The notes under the pieces are model-generated. The model searched no databases and was not told the origin of the DNA. It was given only the letters and a program-made list of their open reading frames with translations. The translations under genes and the position numbers were made by a program. Below, piece by piece: positions 1-10,532 of a stretch of 64,000 nucleotides of DNA. Within the stretch, counting starts at the first letter, position 1; each line of letters opens with the position of its first letter. The stretch is from Eretmocerus hayati (taxonomy: Eukaryota; Arthropoda; Insecta; Hymenoptera; Aphelinidae), in assembly GCA_029851415.1 (NCBI GenBank), contig CM056744.1:10485268-10549267 (forward strand), given 5' to 3'.

Positions 1-1740
1 TAGCAGGACTAGTGTGTGACTTTTGAAATCTCTCAAACTTCCTATCATTCATAATGATTTTGTAATGATAAAAAATGGTTCGACATCATTCACACCCAAT
101 CTTCAGAACACGGCAATAAATGGCTTGCCTCCGAAAATTGATCAGTATCCTCAAAATTTTATCACTTTCATTTCTGGAGTAAAGACCTTTTCCAGAAATT
201 GACGATGGAATTGAGACATTTTCTTCGGTTAGCGCCATATGTTGTAAGAAAAACCTTCCAAGAATCTACCAAAAAGTTTGAGAATTGTAGGTTATGTGAG
301 CGTTTGAGAGAAAAATGGTTATTTCTACATCATAATTACTTCTTCTTTATCATTTTCTCAACGATGATAATTTTCAGGATCACGAAATCGTCTTGGATAA
401 TTTAGGAGTCGACTTAAATGAGAAATTTGTACAGAATTCATCTTCAGATTCTACTTGATCTGTGAGAAATTAAAAAATTCCTTGCTGATCTATGAGGCTC
501 ACACGCTGCATATATTTCACTTAATTTTTTGGAACTGAGTATGTGCCTGGTTAGCCATGAAAACAATTCAAAATATCTTTGCAGTAGCCCAATTGTTCAA
601 AAAATACATTACAAGAAGCAATCTGATTCAGAGATACTATAACATACAGATTGCAAGGCATCAAGTCATTGACGTCAGCTATTGATACCAATTAAAAATT
701 CTGCTTACCATGCACGAAGAATAGAGCATAAAGACAACAACAACCTCATAGAGTATATACTTTGATCAAATGGCATTTCAATCTTATAAAGGGGTCGATA
801 CAAACGTCCTTGACTAAGGCCATCCGGAAGAATGTTTAAGGAATTTAGATCTGTTATTTTATACAGGTAGCAGTGTAAGACAGGAGTGGCTTACCATCAA
901 CTTGAAGATGCATTGTCATGTACATGGTTAATAACGTATGTGTGCTGTCATATTTCTCAGCGGGGGATCGCAATGTAGATAACTATCGGGATACATATTA
1001 CTATCGGTGACTTGTGGCGCTTAGGTTTGAGTAACGGAGTACTTGTGTCTATTCTGCAGATCTTGTATTATTACATACTATTTCTTTGGGAGAGGTTGTT
1101 GTGATGAGATTATAGACCTGTCAGTATGTGACGATGGAATAATAAATTATTTGACGCGTTGGATATATTTAAAATTCGAAGTAAAATAGGGTCTATTTTT
1201 TTTTAACTGGGTGATGCGAAATATGCAAGATTACTATTTTTAAAGAATCGTAAATCAATATTCACGGGAATGCGAACTTTTCATCCTTCTCGAAATTCTC
1301 ATAGTATTTTAGTTCTGGCGCGTATTTTGTATGTAATCTCAAAGATTTTCAATCTTCATAAACATCAATTATCTGATTCAGTAGTGAACTCATGTGACTA
1401 CCATCACTTCCCCGATTGCCGCAAATTTTCTATAACCTTCAAACTATTGTTCTTCTCGTAAGTTTTGAGTCGAATTTTTATTGCATTACACATCTGAAAA
1501 ACTTCTCCAGAAACGGGTTTGATATTTTGTGGAAAAATTTTCGTTTTTTTCCCAGGTGAGTCGTTTCACTGAGTTCGTCGAAGGGTTTCTTGTTGGGCGT
1601 CTTCGAGGGTGTCTCATACGCGCTCCACATCTGGAATCATCTTGGGCTCATGCAAGGTCACAGGAGCACCCGCAAGCACCCGAGATGTATTTACAGTCTA
1701 CACCCGAGCTTCCGATCCCTAATTGTCGAGTTAATTGTGC
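1..1740. other. AT-rich sequence without a supported gene
   Basis: Only short non-homologous open frames on both strands. No RNA gene, clear repeat or promoter was recognised. Confidence 0.5.
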
Positions 1741-2129
1741 TTAAGGCGATGCGGTCACCGTGCACGCTGAAAGTTATTCGCAATTTTATCAAATTTGTTT
1801 GCGGTTTGGGTGAAACGACGAGAAGCTCCACGTTTATTATTATCTAACTCGAGTTCGTCTTCTCATCGTTTCGCCCAAATCGCAAGAGAGTCGGATAAAA
1901 GTGCGAATTACAAAGTGCCTATATTATAGGTTAGGAGGTGCCCGCGCCCAACTTTTTCGCACTTTCCTCCAGTTCTCTTGCGATTTTAGCCAAACGAAGA
2001 GAATACGAACTCGAGTTAGATGATAATAAATGCGGGTCTTCTCGTCATTTCACCTAAATCGCAAGCAAATTTGATAAAAGTGCGAATAACTTTCTGCGTG
2101 CACGGTGCACGGTGGCCGCATCGCCTTAA
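1741..2129. mobile_element. Foldback MITE with TTAA flanks (~389 bp)
   Basis: The inverted ends read TTAAGGCGATGCGGTCACCG on the left and the same with GGCC on the right strand. The arms continue for most of the element, including paired TTTGGGTGAAACGACGAGAAG-like segments and AACTCGAGTT. The element is bounded by TTAA on both sides, compatible with a piggyBac-type insertion, although no transposase is present. Confidence 0.7.
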
Positions 2130-2681
2130 CGCCCGTCGGAGGAAAGTTCACTAATGTTCCAAAAATGTTCTTTTCTTGGTCACAAAAATGCAAACAAATC
2201 TCTGAACTTGGGCAAACTTTCGTGAAGTTCAAAACAAGTTTGGGAGAATTCAAAAGATGTTTATCCTTCAAGTGCGGGTTTGTCTCATTTTTCCGTTCAT
2301 ATGAACTTCTTCTGAACATCAAGTTAAAATAAAAAACTATATATGAAAATGAACATTTTCACGCGGAAAAACAGTCAGAATGGTGAAAAATTGATTTCAG
2401 TTCGCATTTAATATTGGAATATGTTCATATTTTATTGATACATTTTGTGTAACAAGGATTGCATTGATCTCAAGGGCTTTCAAATATCCTGTGTGATCTT
2501 TTCTCCCACTTCAGAGGAATCTTGGTTGCTGGTTCTTTCAATGGATTCATCATCAATTTCTCCTGCATTCCCCTAAAGAGTGCCATTGTTTTCATGATTT
2601 CCTGATCAAGTAGCAGTATATCTCATGCTCTAATAATTAGCTTGATAATTTTTTGAAGAAAATGTTGAGAATTAAGTGGTT

Positions 2682-2687
2682 TTTATT
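2682..2687 (-). terminator. Candidate polyadenylation signal for the secreted helical protein gene
   Basis: AATAAA on the minus strand, about 210 nt beyond the stop codon at 2898. It is the first canonical hexamer seen downstream; no transcript evidence. Confidence 0.4.
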
Positions 2688-2897
2688 CTGAAGCAAAGTG
2701 CCAAACACTATTTCTCGTGAGCAACTTTTGGGTTTAAGATATCGTTAATCTCGGTGCACTAGGTGAGCTTTGCAATAAGCTCATGAGAAAATATCTGGAC
2801 TAATATATTTTTATGTCCTCAAGATATATTGGTGTAATAATGAAATCCTTTAAATCGATGAGCTTGAAACATCATTAAAAATTTTTCGTGCAGTAGC

Positions 2898-5800
2898 TCA
2901 TTCACCATCAGACTGAAAACGAGAGTCGCAGTTACGTAAGTGAACACGAAAAATATTATTGTGGTGGATGTCTATGATCCTTACCCTCATGATGCCTTTC
3001 GCGAGTTTGTGGCCTAGTTCAGCGGCCAATTGGGCCCCATCAGCTATTTGTCTCGCTGTCTCGTCGATGAAAGGCTTGTATTCTTCAGAGCTAAACACTC
3101 GTCGAATTACCTACGAAATTATCGACTTTCTGAAAAATTTATTGATAATCAAATTTTTTCATCCATTGCTCACTATACGGCTTTGGAATACAAGCATCTG
3201 ATGTCAGAGGATAGTCTCAAACCAAAACCAAACATAAGACATTTTCTAGACTTTGAGAAAATGGAATCTATCTTACATTAATTGCCGAGGGCAGCTCAAC
3301 TTTAGGACAGCTAAGTTATTTATTTATTATGAAAGCTCTTCCATATCAGATGCCAGAAATTTTTTTCAGAGAGAGGTTCCGAGGTTCATTAGTTTATCTA
3401 GAGAACTAGCTAATTTTTTTGGAGGTTGAAATTAGGGCTGCCGCAAGACGAGACTTTCCGAGACTTTGCGAGTCTCGGCCTCGGCCTCGGAAGATCTTCG
3501 CTACTCTCGATATCGTGTATCGGTCTCGGAAATTTGGAAAATTGAGTCTCGGGCTCGGCCTCGGAATTGTCTCGATCTCGTCCGAGACCGTTGATCTTTC
3601 TGACGCGCGATTCCGTGCAGAAGAGGCGCAGCAAGCATCAGGATGCCCGCGCAATATCTACTTTTGATTGTAGCGATTGAGGGAAAATCTGAAAGACGAA
3701 GCTTGCAACAAATTTGAAGAGATTCTTGAGAAAAAATACTTTGATGTTAATTCGATTGAGTTTGAATCTGAGCCGAAGCAATCAGTCACACCAATTGCAA
3801 GAAAACATTTGAATTTGACTTCTTTGTTTTCCAAAAAAGTTCCTATCAAAAGTTGGAAATCAGAGTTGAACAGATATTTAGAGGCTCCTCAAGCTATTCA
3901 GGATACTAACATCTTAGAGTGGTGGAAGATTCATGAGACTTCTTATCCAACATTAGCGAAGATGGCTCGTGATTTCCTTTGTATCTTGCCGAGTTCTGTA
4001 CCAATAGAAAGATTATTTCTAGCGTAGAGTTTAATAAAATATTTCGATTCTGTGAATAACAGTGAACAGAATTTTGATTGTGTCGACTGAATTAAATGCA
4101 AATTTTCCGTGAATTAGACATATTTTTATCCAACTCTACTATATACTACCTATTTTTGAATTTATGATGGTTCTAATGAACGTGACCGAGAATCTCGCGA
4201 GATTGATCGAGATAGTCTCGATCGAGGCCGAGGCAGATGACGTGAGGGCTCGATATCGGGCCTCGGGAAGTATACGCCAGGATCGGTAGCGGGTATCGGC
4301 CTCGGTTTCCGAGAGTCTCGGTGCCGAGACCGAGGCTGGTCTCGAGTCTCGCGTCAGCCCTAGTTGATATGGCTCATATCTCTCCAAGGTTAAAGGCGAA
4401 TCCATAACCCTAACTTTGATTAGTTAACACTAGCGTTATTGCTTTCATCACTACCGCTCATTTGATTTGTAAATGTTCTTGATAAGCCAGAGGTCCTGGT
4501 AATGCGCCTGTAGCTCAAAAATAATATTTGTAGAATGAGAGGTAATAATCATTTGAAGGTATGGAAAAGAGGTTCCGTATGAATTTTGGGAAGATGACAT
4601 TTTTTCTCAATCCACCCACCTACCAGATCTCCCGCGCCCGCATCCATGACCCACGTGGCCACGTGTTATATTTCAACCAGCCCAGCCTCGCTCAGCCTAG
4701 ACTAGACTGTTCCAGACCACCCTAGACCATCCGAGATCGTACCCGAACGGACCAGACCATTTTTGTCCGCATTACACCGCACCACAGCGTCCTAGATCGT
4801 ACCAAACCATTCTAAACCATGATCATAAAGATAGGTCTGGCCACTCCATAGGGCGTACGCGTTGCTTGGGTGATGCCACCGCAGTCGATTTTTGCCAATA
4901 ATGGCTACCTAGAGGGAGGCGATCTGATTGGCTGAAAAAAAGACAAAAAACTGGAGGAGACAGTTGCTCTAGGTTGACGGTTGCCCGGCTGTTGAAGATT
5001 CATAACATATCGCTGTACTGTTGTAAATATTGAAGTCTAAAAATCGCCAGCTGCTGTTTTTTTTCAGCCAATCAGATCGCCTTCCCCGAGGCGGCCATAT
5101 TGTCAAAAGTCGATTGCGGTGGCATCACCTAAGCAACGCGTGCACCTTACGGAGTAGCCAGACCTTTCTTTATGATCATGTTCTGAACCATTCCAGCCCG
5201 TCCCTAAAGATCCAAGACCGTTCCAGACCACCTCAGACCATTCTATACCGTCCCAGACCGTTTTATTCCACACCAGATCGTACCATAACGCCCTAGGTCG
5301 TACCAGACCCTTCCAGCTCGTCCTTGAACAATCTAGATCCTACCAGACCATCCCAGACTGTACCAGATCGTTCCAGCCCATCCCTAACCGTCTCAAGTCT
5401 TACTAGAAAATTTCAGTTCCTATCAGGCCGTTTTGACTGTACCAGAACGTCCTAAATTGTTCGAGGGTATCCCAGAATATTTCAGACCATTCCAGACGAG
5501 ACCAGACCACCTACTCACTCACTCACCAACCCATCCACGCATCGACTCATCCATGACCCATGCGACCATCCATCCATTCCAGGCATGATGTTTTGTATAT
5601 TATTTATCTAAGTTATCCATTCATTCATTACTTACTTGTAATACTTCTTTTGCAATACGCATTCCAAATTCTATGGCTCTCTGGGTTTCGTCCGAAATGC
5701 CATCGCCAATTTGCTGAACAAACTTTTTGACAGTGTCACCTATGTCTGTGCTTCTGGTTACCTGAAAATTTTTGAAGTACCATAATTGAATTAAACGACA

Positions 5801-6135
5801 ATTCGAATCAAATGGTTATGGAGCCGTGAGTAATATTTTCGATGAAATAAAATCCAAAGCATTCGTGTTTTTTTTTCTACTCACTCGATTGTGTTGATTA
5901 ATCTCAGCTCCCATGCATACAAATACCTGGAAATTCAGTGAAAGTTAACATTCTAGAATTTCAAACTGATTCTGAAAGTGATTAATTTCTCGAGTAATGA
6001 GACACAATGTGACGACATGGACCATATAAATAATATACCATTTGCAAAATGTTTGGAGATGAGAGCGATTAAAAAAATTTCACAAAAACTCACCGCGAAT
6101 GCAAAAAAAGCTAGAAAATAGATTGGGCTGTTCAT
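2898..6135 (-). CDS. Small secreted helical protein with duplicated 42-residue exon repeat (116 aa, 5 exons)
   Basis: Exons in transcript order are 6094-6135, 5885-5926, 5636-5761, 2985-3110 and 2898-2912; each intron has GT-AG ends and phase 0, and the frame closes at TGA. Exons 1-2 encode a hydrophobic signal peptide (starting MNSPIYFLAFFAFA) with a likely cleavage site near residue 21-22. The mature part is charged and amphipathic-helical, with no cysteine. Exons 3 and 4 are both exactly 126 nt and encode 42-residue segments that align without gaps (about 12 identities, most in the C-terminal half, for example E.G...AK), so they look like an exon duplication. The last exon adds only SDGE. 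I do not recognise a named family; an apolipophorin-like, venom-like or haemolymph protein is conceivable but unproven. The 2.5-kb intron between the two repeats has taken in a hAT element and a foldback MITE. Confidence 0.8.
3433..4362 (+). mobile_element. Non-autonomous hAT element (930 bp) in an intron
   Basis: The ends are inverted copies starting TAGGGCTG (left TAGGGCTGCCGCAAGACGAG; right reads TAGGGCTGACGCGAGAC on the minus strand). They are flanked by 8-bp near-identical duplications, GTTGAAAT at 3425-3432 and GTTGATAT at 4363-4370, the size expected for hAT. Subterminal zones (3450-3600 and 4180-4345) are rich in CTCGG/CCGAG repeats. The centre holds the tail of a transposase. It sits in intron 3 of the secreted helical protein gene. 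Confidence 0.85.
3674..4027 (+). pseudogene. hAT transposase C-terminal fragment (dimerisation domain)
   Basis: About 117 residues without an ATG. The end reads LEWWKIHETSYPTLAKMARD and then ILPSSVPIERLF, the hallmark of the hAT C-terminal dimerisation region (WW..H...YP.L...A...L.....SS...ER.F). The catalytic RNase-H-like part is absent and the frame stops a few codons after ERLF. It is the remnant of an internally deleted element and cannot encode an active transposase. Confidence 0.9.
4685..5520 (+). repeat. Degenerate ~10-11 bp minisatellite (consensus near CCAGACCATT)
   Basis: Many imperfect copies of CCAGACC(A/G)TT/TCCCAGACCG-like units run through 4685-4815 and 5185-5520. The array is interrupted by the foldback MITE at 4819-5180. 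It lies in intron 3 of the secreted helical protein gene. Confidence 0.75.
4819..5180. mobile_element. Foldback MITE (~362 bp) inside the minisatellite
   Basis: The left arm starting ATGATCATAAAGATAGGTCT is mirrored at the right end (ATTCTTTATGATCAT-type sequence). Both arms contain the GGTGATGCCACCGCA / TGCGGTGGCATCACC pair and the GATCTGATTGGCTGAAAAAA / TTTTTTTCAGCCAATCAGATC pair. Flanks TTCTAAACC and TTCTGAACC look like a 9-bp target duplication with one mismatch. Confidence 0.7.
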
Positions 6136-8862
6136 TTTCGAAGCTTTTGGTCAGTAGAACAAGAGCAAACTGAAATGCATACGAACTTCCGCATGCGCTT
6201 ATGCGCTCTCGTGAGTAGTTGTCATAGTTTTTGGAGTTGGGAACAATATTTTGCAATTCTTTGTGCGCTAATTGATGTACACAGGATGTGTCACATCAAT
6301 GATCGCTATCTGCATTGCCTGCATGACTTGGTGTTATGAAAAAAAAGATCCAGATAGTAGATCGGTTGCATGAAGTTAAAAATCTATGTGGCATTTACAT
6401 GTAGATGTATGCGGAGCATTTCGTTAACTGACTTCACTATTCTATTGGGATACGTCGATAGATTTATTGGATAACATACTAAATTCTGAATCCTCGATAA
6501 CTTTGATGAATCGTAATGAAAAAATCTGAAAGAATTTGGAAGAATATTTGAACAGCTCAGAGTTCAACCTTATCCAGGAAAATTCTCGTTACTCAGATAT
6601 GTATGCAGTGAACTTGAGAAAAATTATCCACTCTTCTGTCATCTCTACAATTTTGCATCATCCCTCATTTTTGATGATTATACCTGGTTCTTCTCCGGAA
6701 ACTCGTTTGTATTTAGCTTCCTCACAGTTCTTCATCTGATAGGACGAATATTATTTTCGAACATGTTTAAATTTCAACAAACCGAGTTTCACCGTTATTC
6801 TATTGTTGAACTCAGCCTTAACAATATTCTGGCTTGTCTAATGAGTAAAACTCGATTCCTGAAAATATTCTGCTAGCTCTTAAAAACATTTTCTCCTAGT
6901 CAAAACACCAATCCAAATTCTATCTAGTAATTTGAATCTGGATACGAGAGTATCCCGTATCTGCTATCCCACGAGGTTTCCTTTGTAATCAAAAAGTTTG
7001 TACACCAGAGTATACCCACAATGTGAGATTACATCAGTCAGCAAGTCCTGCGTCAGTCAGGACCCTTGCGGTTTTCTATGTATAACGAGGATGCGTCTGG
7101 CACGAGATGTAACGCGCAAACTAATCTCATTTGAAAACTTTCAGCACTGTCGTTGTAATCTGACCGATGGCAAATTACTTACAAAAACAATTTAAAATTG
7201 GTGGCAGACTGTTGATTACACAAACACATTCACGAACCACACGCATCTGTCTGTTTCAAACGAGGTTCGTATATTTGTTCTAGATTGATACAGATTTTCT
7301 TGTCTATTAGAGTTTAATCTACAATTGTTTCGTTGTGGTCAAGCAATTATTTTGCTCAATTTTAATGAATTTCTTCAATTATTCGATCTTTTAGATGAAT
7401 TTCTGATTGATCCTTTTGCGTTCTGTATGATTCCACGTAAGAAGGCATGAAAATCATTTTGTTCCCCAAACGTAAAATTATTTTCACGTTTAGGGAAGCT
7501 CGAGAAACAGAAAAACGTATTCTTATATGGATTTTGGTCCGATCTTCTACTCATGTCATTCTTGAATCTCATTCCCACCGTAATATTGATACATTTTTTT
7601 GAAATTATCCATCGCATGGATTCGTACTATTCTTTCTTGAAGCAGCTGTACATCATAGATGAGAAGGTGAGTCATTTTTCATATCATGGTTACAGAATAA
7701 TTCTTTTTTACCCAACAATTTGAGATCCCAAATTTCAGAAAATTCTAATTATGGTTGGAGGCATTCGCAATGATTCTGATTTTTCATCAATTTCTCATCA
7801 TGAAACGAGTATAAAAGTCTTATTCACAAAAATTATGGTTGGTCCCGTTCAAAAGTTTCGGAATAGAAAGAGTAGCTGAAAAAATTCGATCCTTTCGGGA
7901 GGTAGCTTCGAATCTTTATCCGAATAAAATTCGATCCTTCTCACTTCGAATGTTGTAGCATGGGAAGAAAAATCTTCAGATAAAAAAAAAACTTGAGCTC
8001 CACTCTTTGCAAACCATGGCAGGATATTAGCAAGACTTAAGGGAATGAAACATTGTGGAATAAAAAATAGCCTCATTGAGACCAAAATTGTTTGATGAAA
8101 AGAGAAAAGAATGGAAAATCTCAGAACCTCACGAAAACTCATTTTTCCATAAAGGATGCCTAGGGTGGCTTGCAAAAGATTAGACTCCTTTCAAATATAA
8201 ACCCTAATGACTAGGAACTGCACATGATAAACCTCATAAATAGTGACGTAACCATCTCCTTTTTCAATATCCATCTAGTATCGAACAGTTTTCCCGACTC
8301 AATTATCGATAGATTTCAATACACTTCATAAACAAGTATAATTAAATGATAAAGTAGAAAGATAAGGCCTCCCTCTAAGCACTCTTAACAAACTTAACCT
8401 CAAACTCGGATCAAAATCTAGGCGTAGCCTATATATATATATACATTGCTGCACAAATATATCACAATATCAACCTCCCGCATGGAAACAACTACACAAC
8501 ATAACATTATGTGATCCAATCGGGTAATTGAAACTTCCTTACAAGGGGTATTTATATGTAGTTGCGTTCGACCAAAGTGCGAGGAGCATCGTTTTGTAAA
8601 ACAATGATAGTGAGCAGCTTCCCATCCTTCTTTGACGTCGTCGAGGGGGTCCCTTCTTGAAATGAAAAAAAAAAAGTGATCTCGATCATGCAACGAGGTA
8701 ATTACGAGGAACTTGGTGTAAGAACATGACTAAATGAAAAAAAAGTGCAAGTACAAGATACAAGTGAGATGCGCGCGTATTATAAGCATCTGATTCCAGA
8801 AGACGAGCTTTACACTTAATTAGTCGATTGAGTGAGATGAAGGGATAGCTATAGTCTTTTCG

Positions 8863-8873
8863 ACCACACACTG

Positions 8874-8906
<33 letters not shown>

Positions 8907-8918
8907 GACACTCACACA
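8863..8918. repeat. (CA)n microsatellite
   Basis: An almost pure CA dinucleotide tract with a few interruptions (CTGACA, CGCACAGACA). A short TA tract lies at about 8429-8444. Confidence 0.9.
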
Positions 8919-9500
8919 AGTATTTTGTAGAATTATATCTATGTGTGAGTGGTTTTAAGGGGAATAAGAAGAGTCATACTCATTGGTGAGTCTTTCGGCG
9001 CGACGATTTAATTATCCTTCAGGTATGGATAGGGATGAGATATCTTTTTATACATGAGCAGCACGCTTCTGATATAATTAATCAGCCTCACGAGGATGTC
9101 CGATCCGTAGATGATCGCTTAATTGATTAATTAGACGAATCGAGAGTCTGGGCCGGTGGCCAGTTTCGTATTAGGTAGTCTATCAGCGGTGGGTATACTT
9201 GGAAGAAAGCGGGATATTCGTGTATGGACATTTCGATATCTGAATTCATGAATTTGTGATGGTGTACAGTGTGTTAAATGTGCCGATTAGTAATTAGGTA
9301 CATCTCGAGAGTATTCGTTATATTATTTGAGAGAAATTTTTGATGAATGGGAATGACATTATGACGTTCACTGCGGAGGCGAAATCGCGATTCCGGTCTA
9401 GATTGCGAGAGAGTACAAATGCGCGGTTGAGCAGTTACGAAAGCCAAACCTTTTAGAAAATCATCAGTTTGGCATCTATTTACAGTATTTCCATGAACTT

Positions 9501-9590
9501 TGGTGGGACCCATCGGTGGGTCCCATCACACACAGAGTTGGCAGCCATCTTTCTGTTCGGTGAGCCCCACCGGTGGGGCCCAAAAAATTT
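9501..9590. repeat. GC-rich palindromic cluster (left)
   Basis: Contains GGGACCCATCGGTGGGTCCC and the nearby perfect 20-bp palindrome GCCCCACCGGTGGGGC with G/C extensions, in strongly AT-rich surroundings. A related cluster is at 10455-10532. Confidence 0.65.
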
Positions 9591-9676
9591 TCTATAACGC
9601 TGAGAATATCCATCAGGATGATAAGGGGTACCAACCAAACCGTCAATAGTATATTTTCGTTCTGAACGCGGTAGCC

Positions 9677-9746
9677 CATTTTGGGCACTAGGACAGTTTG
9701 TCTGTCGAGCAAAGTGAGACAGACATGTCCTCCAGTGCCCAAAATG
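9677..9746. repeat. 70-bp near-perfect hairpin
   Basis: The left arm CATTTTGGGCACTAGGACAG pairs with the right arm TGTCCTCCAGTGCCCAAAATG, followed inward by TGTCTGTC / GACAGACA. The loop is about 11 nt. It could be a tiny MITE or a microRNA-like precursor. Confidence 0.6.
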
Positions 9747-10454
9747 AGCTTGCAAGCGAGGTGCGGATATATTTTTTCATTGCGAGAACCCTAAAATCCT
9801 ATTTAAACGCGGCATTTTTAGGTTAGAGTAATGAAAAGTCGATGTCATCAGCCTCTAAAAAGACTTGCGCTTCGATATCTCCTCCAGGCCTATAATCGTG
9901 ACCATGGTTTTTTCAGATGCATTGCCAAGTCTGATCTTGGGCTATGGTTCATCGACGAACTTCAAATTTTTACAGCATTCGAAGCCAGATATTCAAATAG
10001 AACATCCTCTTCTCTAGTTTGAATTCCGAGAGTTACAGTGCATGATGGTAACAGATTAGATAGACCAAAGGCTGTGATTGGAAAAACCCAACGATTCTTG
10101 ATTTACCCCAAACTTTTCTCTCGCGTAAGTTGAAAACTACTCGAATAAAGTTAAACATTTTCGAACGTATCCCGACTCAGTAAATAGGTCTTGAGATAAG
10201 CTCTTCAATGAGCTAAGACACGCTGAAAACCGTTGACCCCATAGGGGGTGATCTGCTACTCATCTATTGATCTCACTTGATTAATGAATAACTATATGGA
10301 AAAAACGAAGATCGAGCTAAACTCATTGAAATTAAGTTCGATACCGAAACTGCTGTGTACACATGTTCATTACAACGTAGACAACGAGAAATAATCACGA
10401 CATAAGCCATTAAATATGTCTCCGCTGCGTAGTGGAAGCTGCAACTCGATAAAA

Positions 10455-10532
10455 AGTGGGCCCCGCCGGTGGGACCCATCGCACATAGGGAAAGACGCGT
10501 GGGCCCCACCCGTGGGGCCTATCGCAGTGAAC
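10455..10532. repeat. GC-rich palindromic cluster (right)
   Basis: Two units, GGGCCCCGCCGGTGGGACCC and GGGCCCCACCCGTGGGGCC, are separated by about 30 bp. The order and spacing resemble the cluster at 9501-9590, in the same orientation. Confidence 0.6.

Noticed and set aside
8686..8919. Cysteine/valine-rich small protein
   Set aside because: A translation of the CA microsatellite.
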